Assembly (NCBI GenBank): GCA_900469965.1
Contig: UBZP01000006.1
Location: 1-64,000 of the forward strand
Source of the DNA: Hyphomicrobiales bacterium
GTDB taxonomy: Bacteria > Pseudomonadota > Alphaproteobacteria > Rhizobiales > Rhizobiaceae
Reading direction: 5' to 3'
Length of the DNA stretch: 64,000 nucleotides
Below the pieces are notes generated by a model that ran no database searches, had not been told where the DNA came from, and saw nothing but the letters and a program-made list of their open reading frames with translations. A program made the translations under genes and the position numbers. Numbering within the stretch: position 1 is the stretch's first letter; each line of letters begins with the position of its first letter. Below, in pieces: positions 1-7,358 of the stretch.

Positions 1-501
1 CCGCCGTTCTGGGCGTTCGCCTGGGCGGGCGGGCAGGGGCTCGCCCGCTACGTGCTGGACCAGCCCGAGATCGTGCGCGGGCGCAGCGTCCTCGATTTCG
101 CCAGCGGCTCCGGCCTCGTCGCGATCGCGGCGAAGCTAGCGGGTGCCGCGCGCGTGCTGGCGGCCGACATCGACCCCTGGACGGAGACGGCCGTGCGGCT
201 GAATACGGCGCTGAACGGGGTGGAGGTGGAGTTCAGGGGCGAGGATCTGATCGGCTCGGACGAAGGCTGGGACGTGGTGCTGGCCGGCGACGTCTTCTAC
301 GACAGCGCCTTCGCAGGAGCACTAATCCCCTGGTTTCGCAGGCTCGCCGAACGCGGCGCGGCGGTGGTCGTGGGGGATCCGGGGCGGTCCTACTGCCCGA
401 AGGACAGGATGGCTCCGCTCGCGACCTACGCGGTGCCGGTGACGCGCGCGCTGGAAGACAGCGAGGTCAAGCGGACGACGGTCTGGCGTTTCCTTCCATG
501 A
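1..501 (+). CDS. Class I SAM-dependent methyltransferase, C-terminal part (5' end outside window)
   Basis: The reading frame is open from base 1, so the start lies upstream; 166 residues are visible. It begins with PPFWAFAWAGGQGLARY, typical of the small Rossmann methyltransferases related to electron-transfer-flavoprotein and ribosomal-protein lysine methyltransferases. The SAM-binding motif I is VLDFASGSG, followed by an acidic post-I motif, AADIDP, and by LAGDVFYD, which matches the acidic strand-4 region. The family transfers a methyl group from SAM to protein or small-molecule targets in the cytoplasm; the substrate cannot be told from sequence. The stop is TGA at 499-501. The next gene on this strand starts about 390 bp downstream, so it is probably not in the same operon. 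Confidence 0.8.
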   Translation, partial: PPFWAFAWAGGQGLARYVLDQPEIVRGRSVLDFASGSGLVAIAAKLAGAARVLAADIDPWTETAVRLNTALNGVEVEFRGEDLIGSDEGWDVVLAGDVFYDSAFAGALIPWFRRLAERGAAVVVGDPGRSYCPKDRMAPLATYAVPVTRALEDSEVKRTTVWRFLP

Positions 502-890
502 TCCCCGTGGTGGTCCGTTGTCGCAGTGCGGGCTGAGGTGAAAAAGAATCTTAACCATATTTCGTCGCGGGGCTTTACAGCGTTTTGGCGCCCGGTTGTG
601 GCGCGGGCCGCAAGACTCGGCCAGCTTGTGGCCGAGATTCAGCATGTGGTGGGGCAAGGTATTGGAAATTCAACATCTTGTAGGGAACAAAACCTGAATC
701 CGAACGAGTCTTCGTTTCGTCTCCGATTCGTTCGCAAGGTGTTCCAGGCCGCTTCGCCATGCCCGGAAATCCGGGTGAATCGACCGCCAATTCGGGGGGC
801 GCACTTGCCATTGCGCGCGGCGATGGGCATTTGTGTTGCCGGCGCGGGCGAACACCGGCGCTGCACGATCGATACACTCCGAGGCATGCC
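502..890. other. Intergenic region upstream of the helicase gene
   Basis: No convincing gene is visible in these 389 bases. There is a perfect 8-bp stem with a 5-base loop at 616-636 (CTCGGCCA / TGGCCGAG), with no T-run after it. Base composition is more AT-rich around 540-580 and 655-690 than in the coding DNA, as expected for a promoter or leader. I could not pick a confident -35/-10 pair. Short open frames on both strands lack ribosome binding sites and look like chance. Confidence 0.5.
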
Positions 891-3800
891 TTGAATGCTG
901 CAGCGATGATATTGAGCGGCCGCGGGGTCACCGCGGTGCTCGGGCCGACCAATACCGGCAAGACCCATTACGCAATCGAACGCATGGTGGCGCATGAGAC
1001 GGGCGTGATCGGACTGCCGCTTCGGCTCCTGGCGCGCGAGGTCTATACGCGCCTGGTCGAGAAGGTCGGGCATCACAACGTTGCGCTGATCACCGGCGAG
1101 GAGAAGATCACCCCGCACATGGCGCGCTACTCGGTCTGCACCGTGGAGGCGATGCCGCGCGAGACCCGGGCCGCCTTCGTGGCGATCGACGAGGTGCAGC
1201 TGGCCGGCGACCTGGAGCGCGGGCACATCTTCACCGACCGGATCCTGCACCTGCGCGGCCGCGACGAGACGCTGCTTCTGGGGGCGGCGACGATGAAGCC
1301 GATCCTGGAGCATCTGCTTCCGGGCATCACCGTGGTCGAGCGGCCGCGCCTGTCGCAGCTCTTCTATGCCGGCTCGAAGAAGATCACCCGCCTGCCGCAG
1401 CGCACGGCGATCGTCGCGTTCTCGGCCGACGAGGTCTATGCCATCGCCGAACTGATCCGCCGCCAGCGCGGCGGCGCGGCGGTCGTGCTCGGCGCGCTCT
1501 CGCCGCGCACGCGCAACGCGCAGGTGGGGCTCTATCAGGAGGGCGACGTCGAGTATCTCGTCGCCACCGACGCGATCGGCATGGGGCTCAACCTCGACGT
1601 CGACCACGTCGCCTTCGCCCAGGACCGCAAGTTCGACGGCTACCAGTTCCGCAATCTCAATCCCGGCGAGCTCGGCCAGATCGCCGGCCGTGCCGGCCGG
1701 CATATGCGTGACGGCACCTTCGGGGTGACGGGTCGGGTCGACCCGTTCGAGCCGGAGCTCGTGGAACGCATCGAGGCGCACGAATTCGATCCCGTGCGTG
1801 TGCTGCAGTGGCGCTCCAAGCGGCTCGACTTCTCCTCCATCGCCAGCCTGAAGGCGAGCCTCGATGCGCCGCCTTCGATTTCCGGGCTGGCACGCGCCCT
1901 TCCGGCCGTGGACCAGCAGGCGCTCGAGCACCTGGCGCGCTATCCCGATATCCGGGACATGGCGACGGTGCCGGAGCGCGTCGAGAAGCTGTGGGAGGCC
2001 TGCGCCCTGCCGGATTATCGCCGGATCACGCCGGCGCAGCACGCCGACCTGATCTCCACCCTCTATGCCGATCTGGTCCGGCGGGGTACGGTGAACGAGG
2101 ACTTCCTCGCCGAGCAGGTACGGCGGGCCGATCGCACCGATGGCGAGATCGACACGCTTTCGGCACGAATCGCCCAGATAAGGACCTGGACCTATGTATC
2201 GAATCGGCCGGACTGGTTGGCCGATCCGACACACTGGCAGGAAAAGACGCGGGAAATCGAAGACCGATTGTCCGACGCGTTACATGAAAGGTTGACGAAA
2301 CGCTTTGTTGATCGCAGGACATCTGTGCTCATGAAGCGCCTGAGAGAGAATGCGATGCTGGAAGCCGAAATCAGTGTGAATGGTGATGTCTTTGTCGAGG
2401 GGCATCATGTGGGGCAGTTGGCCGGATTCCGGTTCACGCTTGCTTCGGGCACCGAAGGTCCCGATGCGAAGGCGGTGCAGGGTGCGGCCCAGAAGGCGCT
2501 TGCGCTCGAGTTCGAGGCGCGCGCCGCCCGGCTTCATGCGGCCGGCAACAGCGATCTCGCCGTCGGCTCCGATGGCACCGTGCGTTGGCTCGGCGAGCCC
2601 GTCGCGCGCCTTGCCGCGAGCGAGCACGTCATGCGCCCGCGCGTCATCCTGCTTGCCGACGAGCAGTTGACCGGAAATGCGCGCGACCACGTCGCCGCCC
2701 GTATCGAGCGCTTCGTCAATCATCATATCGCGACCGTCCTGAAGCCGCTCGACGACCTGTCGCGTGCCGAGGACCTGCAGGGACTGGCCAAGGGGCTGGC
2801 GTTCCAGCTGGTCGAGGCGCTCGGCGTCCTGTTCCGCCGCGATGTCGCAGACGACGTCAAGTCGCTCGACCAGGAGGCCCGCTCGTCGATCCGCAAGCAC
2901 GGGATCCGCTTCGGCGCCTACCACATCTTCATGCCGGCCTTGCTGAAGCCGGCCCCGGCGGAGCTGATCACGCTGCTCTGGGCGCTCAAGAACGACGGCC
3001 TGGACAAGCCCGGCTATGGCGAATTGATCCCGGCGCTGGCGGCAGGGCGGACCTCGATCGTCACCGATCCCGGCTTCGAGCGGATGTTCTACAAGCTCGC
3101 GGGCTTCCGGTTCCTGGGCAAGCGCGCCGTGCGCATCGATATCCTCGAGCGCCTGGCGGACCTGATCCGTCCGTTGCTGCAGTGGAAGCCGGGCACGGCA
3201 CCGCGTCCGGACGGGGCCTATGACGGCCGCCGGTTCACCGCCACGACGTCGATGCTCTCCATTCTCGGCGCCACGCCGGACGACATGGAAGAAATCCTCA
3301 AGGGGCTCGGCTACCGCGCCGACAGCGTGAAGGCCGAGGACGCCGCAGCGTTCCTCGCCGCCGAAGATGCCAAGCTGGCCCCGAAGACGGAGGGCGATGC
3401 CCCTGTAGCCGAAAGCGCCGATCAGGCCGCTTCCGCCGACGAAGGCGAGGCGGATGGCGACGCCGAAACGGCGGCCGTCGAAACGCCGGCTGCAGCCGAG
3501 GCGACGCCGGCTGGCGAAACGGCCGGCGCCGAACCGGAGGCGGCCGCCGCCGAGACGGCTGTGGCCGATGCGCAGGGCGAAGCGACCACGGAAGTGGCTG
3601 CATCGGAAGGCGAGGCGCAGGTGGAAGTCCGTCCGGTCCTTCTCTGGCGCCCGGGCGGCCGCAACGACAATGCCCGCCAGGGCCAGCGCGGTCATGCCGA
3701 GCGCGGACAGGGTGAGCGTCGCGGCGAGCGGGGCCACAAGCCCGGCGGCCGCAACGACGGCGACAGGCGTGACGGCGACCGGCGCGACGGTCCCCGGCAG

Positions 3801-4010
3801 GGCGGGCGCCCCGACTTCGCCAAGGGCCGCGACGGAAAGTCGCAGGGCGGCCGACCGGACCGGAACGAGCGCAACGACCGTCCGCAGCGCGACGATCGTG
3901 GCGGCAAGCCGGCCAAGTTCGAGGCGCGTCCGCCCCGCAAGGAGAAGCCGATCGATCCGGATTCGCCCTTCGCCAAACTGGCCGCTCTCAAGGAGCAGAT
4001 GAAGAAGTAG
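891..4010 (+). CDS. SUV3/MgpS-like ATP-dependent superfamily 2 helicase with a disordered Arg/Gly-rich tail
   Basis: About 1039 residues from a TTG at 891, which has GAGG six bases upstream; ATG at 906 is the alternative. The N-terminal half is a superfamily 2 helicase of the mitochondrial SUV3 type: Walker A GPTNTGKT, motif II IDEVQ in place of DEAD/DEXH, and motif VI IAGRAGR. SUV3 relatives unwind RNA or DNA using ATP; a bacterial RNA-metabolism role is an inference. The last roughly 220 residues are low complexity: an Ala/Glu-rich acidic stretch (about 3340-3620), then an Arg/Gly/Asp-rich basic stretch with repeated RDGDRRDG units (about 3640-3945), ending in DPDSPFAKLAALKEQMKK. The S4 gene follows after four bases, so the two are almost certainly co-transcribed. 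Some relatives are annotated mgpS. Confidence 0.88.
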   Translation: MNAAAMILSGRGVTAVLGPTNTGKTHYAIERMVAHETGVIGLPLRLLAREVYTRLVEKVGHHNVALITGEEKITPHMARYSVCTVEAMPRETRAAFVAIDEVQLAGDLERGHIFTDRILHLRGRDETLLLGAATMKPILEHLLPGITVVERPRLSQLFYAGSKKITRLPQRTAIVAFSADEVYAIAELIRRQRGGAAVVLGALSPRTRNAQVGLYQEGDVEYLVATDAIGMGLNLDVDHVAFAQDRKFDGYQFRNLNPGELGQIAGRAGRHMRDGTFGVTGRVDPFEPELVERIEAHEFDPVRVLQWRSKRLDFSSIASLKASLDAPPSISGLARALPAVDQQALEHLARYPDIRDMATVPERVEKLWEACALPDYRRITPAQHADLISTLYADLVRRGTVNEDFLAEQVRRADRTDGEIDTLSARIAQIRTWTYVSNRPDWLADPTHWQEKTREIEDRLSDALHERLTKRFVDRRTSVLMKRLRENAMLEAEISVNGDVFVEGHHVGQLAGFRFTLASGTEGPDAKAVQGAAQKALALEFEARAARLHAAGNSDLAVGSDGTVRWLGEPVARLAASEHVMRPRVILLADEQLTGNARDHVAARIERFVNHHIATVLKPLDDLSRAEDLQGLAKGLAFQLVEALGVLFRRDVADDVKSLDQEARSSIRKHGIRFGAYHIFMPALLKPAPAELITLLWALKNDGLDKPGYGELIPALAAGRTSIVTDPGFERMFYKLAGFRFLGKRAVRIDILERLADLIRPLLQWKPGTAPRPDGAYDGRRFTATTSMLSILGATPDDMEEILKGLGYRADSVKAEDAAAFLAAEDAKLAPKTEGDAPVAESADQAASADEGEADGDAETAAVETPAAAEATPAGETAGAEPEAAAAETAVADAQGEATTEVAASEGEAQVEVRPVLLWRPGGRNDNARQGQRGHAERGQGERRGERGHKPGGRNDGDRRDGDRRDGPRQGGRPDFAKGRDGKSQGGRPDRNERNDRPQRDDRGGKPAKFEARPPRKEKPIDPDSPFAKLAALKEQMKK

Positions 4011-4014
4011 GGAC

Positions 4015-4449
4015 ATGAGCGACGGACGGGACCAGCCACAAAGCGAGCGCGAGCCGGGTCAGGGACGCCAGCGCATCGACAAGTGGCTGTTCTTCGCCCG
4101 GCTGCGAAAGTCCCGAACACTCGCCGCCAAGTCCGTCGAGCAGGGCGATGTCACGATCAACGGCCAGCCGATCCGGCAACCCTCGTTCAACGTGAAGCCC
4201 GGCGACACGGTCGTCCTGTCGCTCGACCGGCACGATCTCGTCGTGAAGGTGCTGCTTCCGGGCGTCCGGCGCGGGCCGTTCGAAGAAGCCCGCACGCTCT
4301 ACGAGGACCTGACGCCGCCGGCCCCGGCGCGCGACGAGCGCCGGCTTTTCGAGCAGGTCACGCGCGAGCGCGGCACCGGCCGACCGACCAAGAGAGAGCG
4401 GCGGGAAACGGATGCCCTTCGGGGCCGTTTCGATCCGCCTGACGAGTAG
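4015..4449 (+). CDS. S4-domain RNA-binding protein (Hsp15/HslR-like)
   Basis: 144 residues. An S4 RNA-binding fold occupies about residues 20-85: QRIDKWLFFARLRKSR, then DVTINGQPIRQPS and KPGDTVVLSL. This is the layout of Hsp15/HslR, which binds 50S subunits carrying stalled nascent chains. The C-terminus is charged and rich in Arg and Glu, as in the family. It starts four bases after the helicase stop, with GGGAC just before ATG, so translation may be coupled. A role in ribosome rescue under stress is inferred from the family, and fits the neighbouring rpoH2. Confidence 0.88.
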   Translation: MSDGRDQPQSEREPGQGRQRIDKWLFFARLRKSRTLAAKSVEQGDVTINGQPIRQPSFNVKPGDTVVLSLDRHDLVVKVLLPGVRRGPFEEARTLYEDLTPPAPARDERRLFEQVTRERGTGRPTKRERRETDALRGRFDPPDE

Positions 4450-4641
4450 AAAACTGTCCCTCTCCGCGTTGATTTTGCGCATGGTTTATCCTTGCAAACA
4501 GGGATCAAAGCCGCTACGTCGAACCCATGGGCGGGGCGCGAACCGAGCCGTTTGCATGGCGCTTTCCTCCGCCTGCGCCGGTCTGTCCGGGGGAAGTGGC
4601 GGTCGACCGTCCCTCGGACTGGAATTTCGCTGGAGTACTTC

Positions 4642-4980
4642 ATGACGTACGTCGTGACCGACAATTGCATTCGCTGCAAATATACGGACTGTGTCGAGGT
4701 CTGCCCGGTGGACTGCTTCTACGAGGGCGAGAACTTCCTGGTCATCCATCCCGACGAATGCATCGATTGCGGCGTCTGCGAGCCCGAATGTCCCGCCGAG
4801 GCGATCAAGCCGGACACGGAACCGGGGCTGGACAAGTGGTTGAAGATCAACGCCGAATTTGCCCAGGTCTGGCCGAACATCACGGTCAAGAAGGACGCGA
4901 TGCCGGACGCCAAGGCCTATGACGGCGAAGAGGGCAAGTACGACAAGTACTTCTCGCCCGAACCCGGACAGGGCGACTGA
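4642..4980 (+). CDS. fdxA: Seven-iron ferredoxin FdxA
   Basis: 112 residues beginning [17 protein letters not shown]. The start is ATG 4642, with TGGAG upstream; the frame is open further 5' but those residues do not resemble ferredoxin. Two cysteine clusters, [17 protein letters not shown] and [12 protein letters not shown], fit one [3Fe-4S] and one [4Fe-4S] centre of the Azotobacter FdI type. The C-terminal half after the clusters has the long FdxA tail. It is a cytoplasmic low-potential electron carrier; its partner is not evident here. It lies between the S4 gene and CarD, a neighbourhood common in Rhizobiales. Confidence 0.95.
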   Translation: MTYVVTDNCIRCKYTDCVEVCPVDCFYEGENFLVIHPDECIDCGVCEPECPAEAIKPDTEPGLDKWLKINAEFAQVWPNITVKKDAMPDAKAYDGEEGKYDKYFSPEPGQGD

Positions 4981-5356
4981 CGCCTTCGCGGCCGAGACGC
5001 TCGAATTGGGGAAAACCGATCCGGTCTGCCTGAAAGGGGATAGGGCAGGCTTGATGACCCATGCGAAGCAAATTATTGATTTCGGCACTTTTTTGTGGTA
5101 GGGTCAATACACTGATCCACGTTGAGGCACTTGGTGTGCCCGAACACCACCACGAAAGCAAACGATCCCAAAGGCGCCGCTCACTTCCATAGGCAACGTC
5201 ATCGTTGCTGTTTCGTGATGTGCCATCCCATTCGTTTGTGCCTTGTTGGACGGACCAGGAATGGTGCCACCCAGACGGTGTCTCCGTCTTTCCCGGGCCT
5301 TCTTGACCCGGCCCCGGCCGTGCTGCCGGGAGCGTTACAGGGAGTATTTGAATAGA
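4981..5356 (+). promoter_or_regulatory. Long leader/promoter region of the CarD gene
   Basis: 376 bases with no convincing gene. AT-rich tracts at about 5068-5100 suggest a promoter, for example TTGATT at 5076-5081, but no convincing -10 follows at the usual spacing. A short dyad, GGCAC-TTGGT-GTGCC, lies near 5124-5138. The 3' end carries GGGAG about 12 bases before the CarD ATG. The length suggests a leader of more than 200 nt if transcription starts near 5100. Basis: reading only; the promoter assignment is weak. Confidence 0.35.
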
Positions 5357-5926
5357 ATGACGACCCAGCAGAAGAAGTCTTCCACGCGTCACGGTTTCAA
5401 GACCGGTGAATCGATCGTCTATCCGGCTCATGGTGTCGGCCAGATCGTCGCCATCGAGGAACAGGAAGTCGCCGGCATGAAGCTCGAGCTTTTTGTCATC
5501 GATTTCGAGAAGGACAAAATGCGCCTGAAGGTTCCGGTCGCCAAGGCTGTTTCCATCGGCATGCGCAAGCTTTCCGAGACCGATTTCGTCGATCGCGCGT
5601 TGAAGGTTGTTCAGGGCAAGGCTCGCGTCAAGCGCACCATGTGGTCGCGCCGTGCGCAGGAATATGACGCCAAGATCAATTCCGGTGACCTGATTTCGAT
5701 CGCCGAGGTGGTCCGCGATCTCTATCGCGCCGAGAACCAGCCGGAGCAGTCCTATTCCGAGCGCCAGCTCTACGAGGCCGCGCTCGACCGCATGGCCCGC
5801 GAGATCGCCGCCGTGAACAAGATGTCCGAGACCGAGGCCGTGCGCCTCGTCGAGACCAACCTGAACAAGGGTCCGAAGCGCGGCAAGGCCATCGAAGAGG
5901 ACGACGCCCAGGACGAGGCAGCCTGA
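5357..5926 (+). CDS. CarD family transcriptional regulator
   Basis: 189 residues from ATG 5357 (MTTQQKKSSTRHGFKTGE). The N-terminal CarD/TRCF RNA-polymerase-interacting domain is clear: GESIVYPAHGVGQI, then the beta-rich stretch to about residue 75. A helical C-terminal domain follows and the protein ends in an acidic tail. In other bacteria CarD binds the RNA polymerase beta subunit and stabilises open complexes, especially at rRNA promoters; the same is inferred here. The gene is monocistronic by layout: a 376-base leader before it and a strong terminator 30 bases after it. Confidence 0.93.
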   Translation: MTTQQKKSSTRHGFKTGESIVYPAHGVGQIVAIEEQEVAGMKLELFVIDFEKDKMRLKVPVAKAVSIGMRKLSETDFVDRALKVVQGKARVKRTMWSRRAQEYDAKINSGDLISIAEVVRDLYRAENQPEQSYSERQLYEAALDRMAREIAAVNKMSETEAVRLVETNLNKGPKRGKAIEEDDAQDEAA

Positions 5927-5955
5927 AGAGCTATCCGCCTCCCAGGAAAATTCAA

Positions 5956-5982
5956 CCCGGCTGGTCCCCAGCCGGGTTTTTT
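5956..5982 (+). terminator. Rho-independent terminator of the CarD gene
   Basis: Perfect 9-bp stem CCCGGCTGG / CCAGCCGGG with a 3-base loop TCC, followed at once by six T residues. It lies 30 bases after the CarD stop and only four bases before the stress-type promoter of rpoH2. Confidence 0.95.
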
Positions 5983-5985
5983 ATT

Positions 5986-6010
5986 GGAACTTTCATCCGG
6001 CCGACACGTT
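5986..6010 (+). promoter_or_regulatory. EcfG/RpoE2-type promoter upstream of rpoH2
   Basis: GGAAC at 5986-5990 and CGTT at 6007-6010 are separated by exactly 16 bases. This matches the GGAAC-N16/17-CGTT pattern recognised by the general stress sigma factor EcfG (RpoE2 in Sinorhizobium). In rhizobia rpoH2 is a known target of that sigma factor. The predicted start near 6017 gives an untranslated leader of about 280 bases. Confidence 0.75.
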
Positions 6011-6296
6011 CAGGTCGAATGACAGTCCATGCTGGCGCGTCTGCTTCTTGGCGATGCGCACAAAAGAGGGTTCGAAAGAAGGACACCCGTCCGCGCCGCC
6101 GACCATCGCCATGAAGATTGCCCCTCGCTCGCGGGTCTCGAGCAGTATAGCATGTCCTCGTGCGGCCGACCGGGGCTCTGTCTGACCGACCCCGGGCCAG
6201 CCGCCGCGAAGATCTCGCAGACGCATGCATTGTCAGGTGAATACCCTGGTCAGGTTGACCGGGGATCCTTTCAATCCCGGCTCAGGGGAGACGCCC
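6011..6296 (+). other. 5' leader of rpoH2
   Basis: About 286 bases between the candidate promoter and the rpoH2 start, with no supported gene. Near its 3' end there is a dyad GGTCA-GGT-TGACC (about 6249-6261) and an imperfect one, CCGGGGAT / ATCCCGG (about 6260-6281), directly before the AGGGGAG Shine-Dalgarno at 6284-6290. These could fold in the mRNA near the ribosome binding site, as in thermosensor leaders of rpoH genes, but this is speculation from position. Confidence 0.35.
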
Positions 6297-7151
6297 ATGG
6301 CTACCACCGCCGCAGACCGTCGCATGATCAAGATCGCAATGTCCGCTCCCTATCTCGAGCGCGACGAGGAACAGGCGCTCGCTTTTGCATGGCGCAAGGA
6401 TCATGACCAGGAAGCGCGCAACCGCATCGCCATGGCCCATATGCGCCTGGTGATATCGCTGGCCGCCCGTTTCCGCAATTTCGGCCTGCCGTTCAACGAC
6501 CTGCTGCAGGAAGGCTATATCGGTCTGCTGGAGGCCGCCGCCCGCTTCGAGCCGGAGCGCGAGGTTCGCTTCTCCACCTATGCGACCTGGTGGATCCGCG
6601 CCTCCATCCAGGATTACGTCCTGCGCAACTGGTCGATCGTGCGTGGTGGCACGAGTTCGGCGCAGAAGGCGCTTTTCTTCAATCTGCGCCGGCTGCGGGC
6701 CCGCATCGCGCGGGGCGACGCCCATCTCACCTCCGAAGCCGTCTATCGCGAGATCGCCACGGCGCTGAAGGTCAGCCCGGCCGACGTGCGCAACATGGAT
6801 GCGCGGCTTGCAGCCTCCGACGTCTCGCTGCAGGCCCCGGTCTCGGGGAGCGAGGAGAACGGCGCCAGCCATATCGACTTTCTCGCAAGCGACGCCCCGT
6901 TGCCGGACGAGGAGGTGACGGAGATGATCGACGGCGAGCGCCGCCGCCAATGGCTGCACCGGGCACTGGAACGGCTGAACGAGCGTGAAATGAAGATCAT
7001 CCGCGCCCGGCGGCTCGCCGACAGCAGCTCGACGCTGGAGGAACTGGGGGCCGACCTCGGGATCTCCAAGGAGCGCGTTCGCCAGATCGAGAACAGGGCG
7101 ATGGAGAAGCTGCGCATCGCCTTGTGCGAGGCGTCGCCCGCATTCGCATGA
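6297..7151 (+). CDS. rpoH2: RNA polymerase sigma factor RpoH2 (sigma-32 family)
   Basis: 284 residues from ATG 6297, with a strong AGGGGAG six bases upstream. Region 2 is intact, including FNDLLQEGYIGLLEAAARF and TYATWWIRASIQDYVLRNW (the -10 recognition helix and the RpoH-type segment). Region 4 ends with GISKERVRQIENRAMEKLR. The N-terminal MIKIAMSAPYLERDEE is typical of the RpoH2 branch rather than RpoH1. It directs RNA polymerase to stress promoters; in rhizobia RpoH2 acts downstream of the general stress sigma factor. The upstream GGAAC-N16-CGTT motif supports that regulation here. Confidence 0.92.
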   Translation: MATTAADRRMIKIAMSAPYLERDEEQALAFAWRKDHDQEARNRIAMAHMRLVISLAARFRNFGLPFNDLLQEGYIGLLEAAARFEPEREVRFSTYATWWIRASIQDYVLRNWSIVRGGTSSAQKALFFNLRRLRARIARGDAHLTSEAVYREIATALKVSPADVRNMDARLAASDVSLQAPVSGSEENGASHIDFLASDAPLPDEEVTEMIDGERRRQWLHRALERLNEREMKIIRARRLADSSSTLEELGADLGISKERVRQIENRAMEKLRIALCEASPAFA

Positions 7152-7203
7152 GGCCTGCTGACGGGGCTGGCTGACCGGTCCCGGCTGCCTGGCCCGGCTG
7201 GCT

Positions 7204-7224
7204 GGCCGGCAGATGGGGCCGGCC
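7204..7224. terminator. Possible hairpin between convergent rpoH2 and the channel gene
   Basis: A 7-bp stem GGCCGGC / GCCGGCC with a 7-base loop lies between two convergent genes. There is no T-run on either strand, so it could only be a weak or Rho-assisted terminator. The surrounding 7152-7358 is GC-rich with repeated GGCTGGCTG-like words and shows no gene. Confidence 0.3.
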
Positions 7225-7358
7225 GGATGCTGACCTGAGCGGGCCGGCGCCCTCACGTCATCTCACATGGGAGCCGAATCGACTGCGGCCGCCCCGGGCA
7301 GCGACCACGATCCCGGCATGTCCCGGCCTCGGGCGGGCTGCAGCCCTTGCACCGGCAA

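Noticed and set aside
639-2234. Open frame of about 530 codons on the minus strand opposite the helicase
   Set aside because: It is antisense to a clear helicase frame, has no family motifs and a composition typical of GC-rich shadow frames.
5050-5100. Housekeeping promoter of the CarD gene
   Set aside because: Several TTGAT-like boxes exist but none has a matching -10 at proper spacing, so only a general leader is reported.
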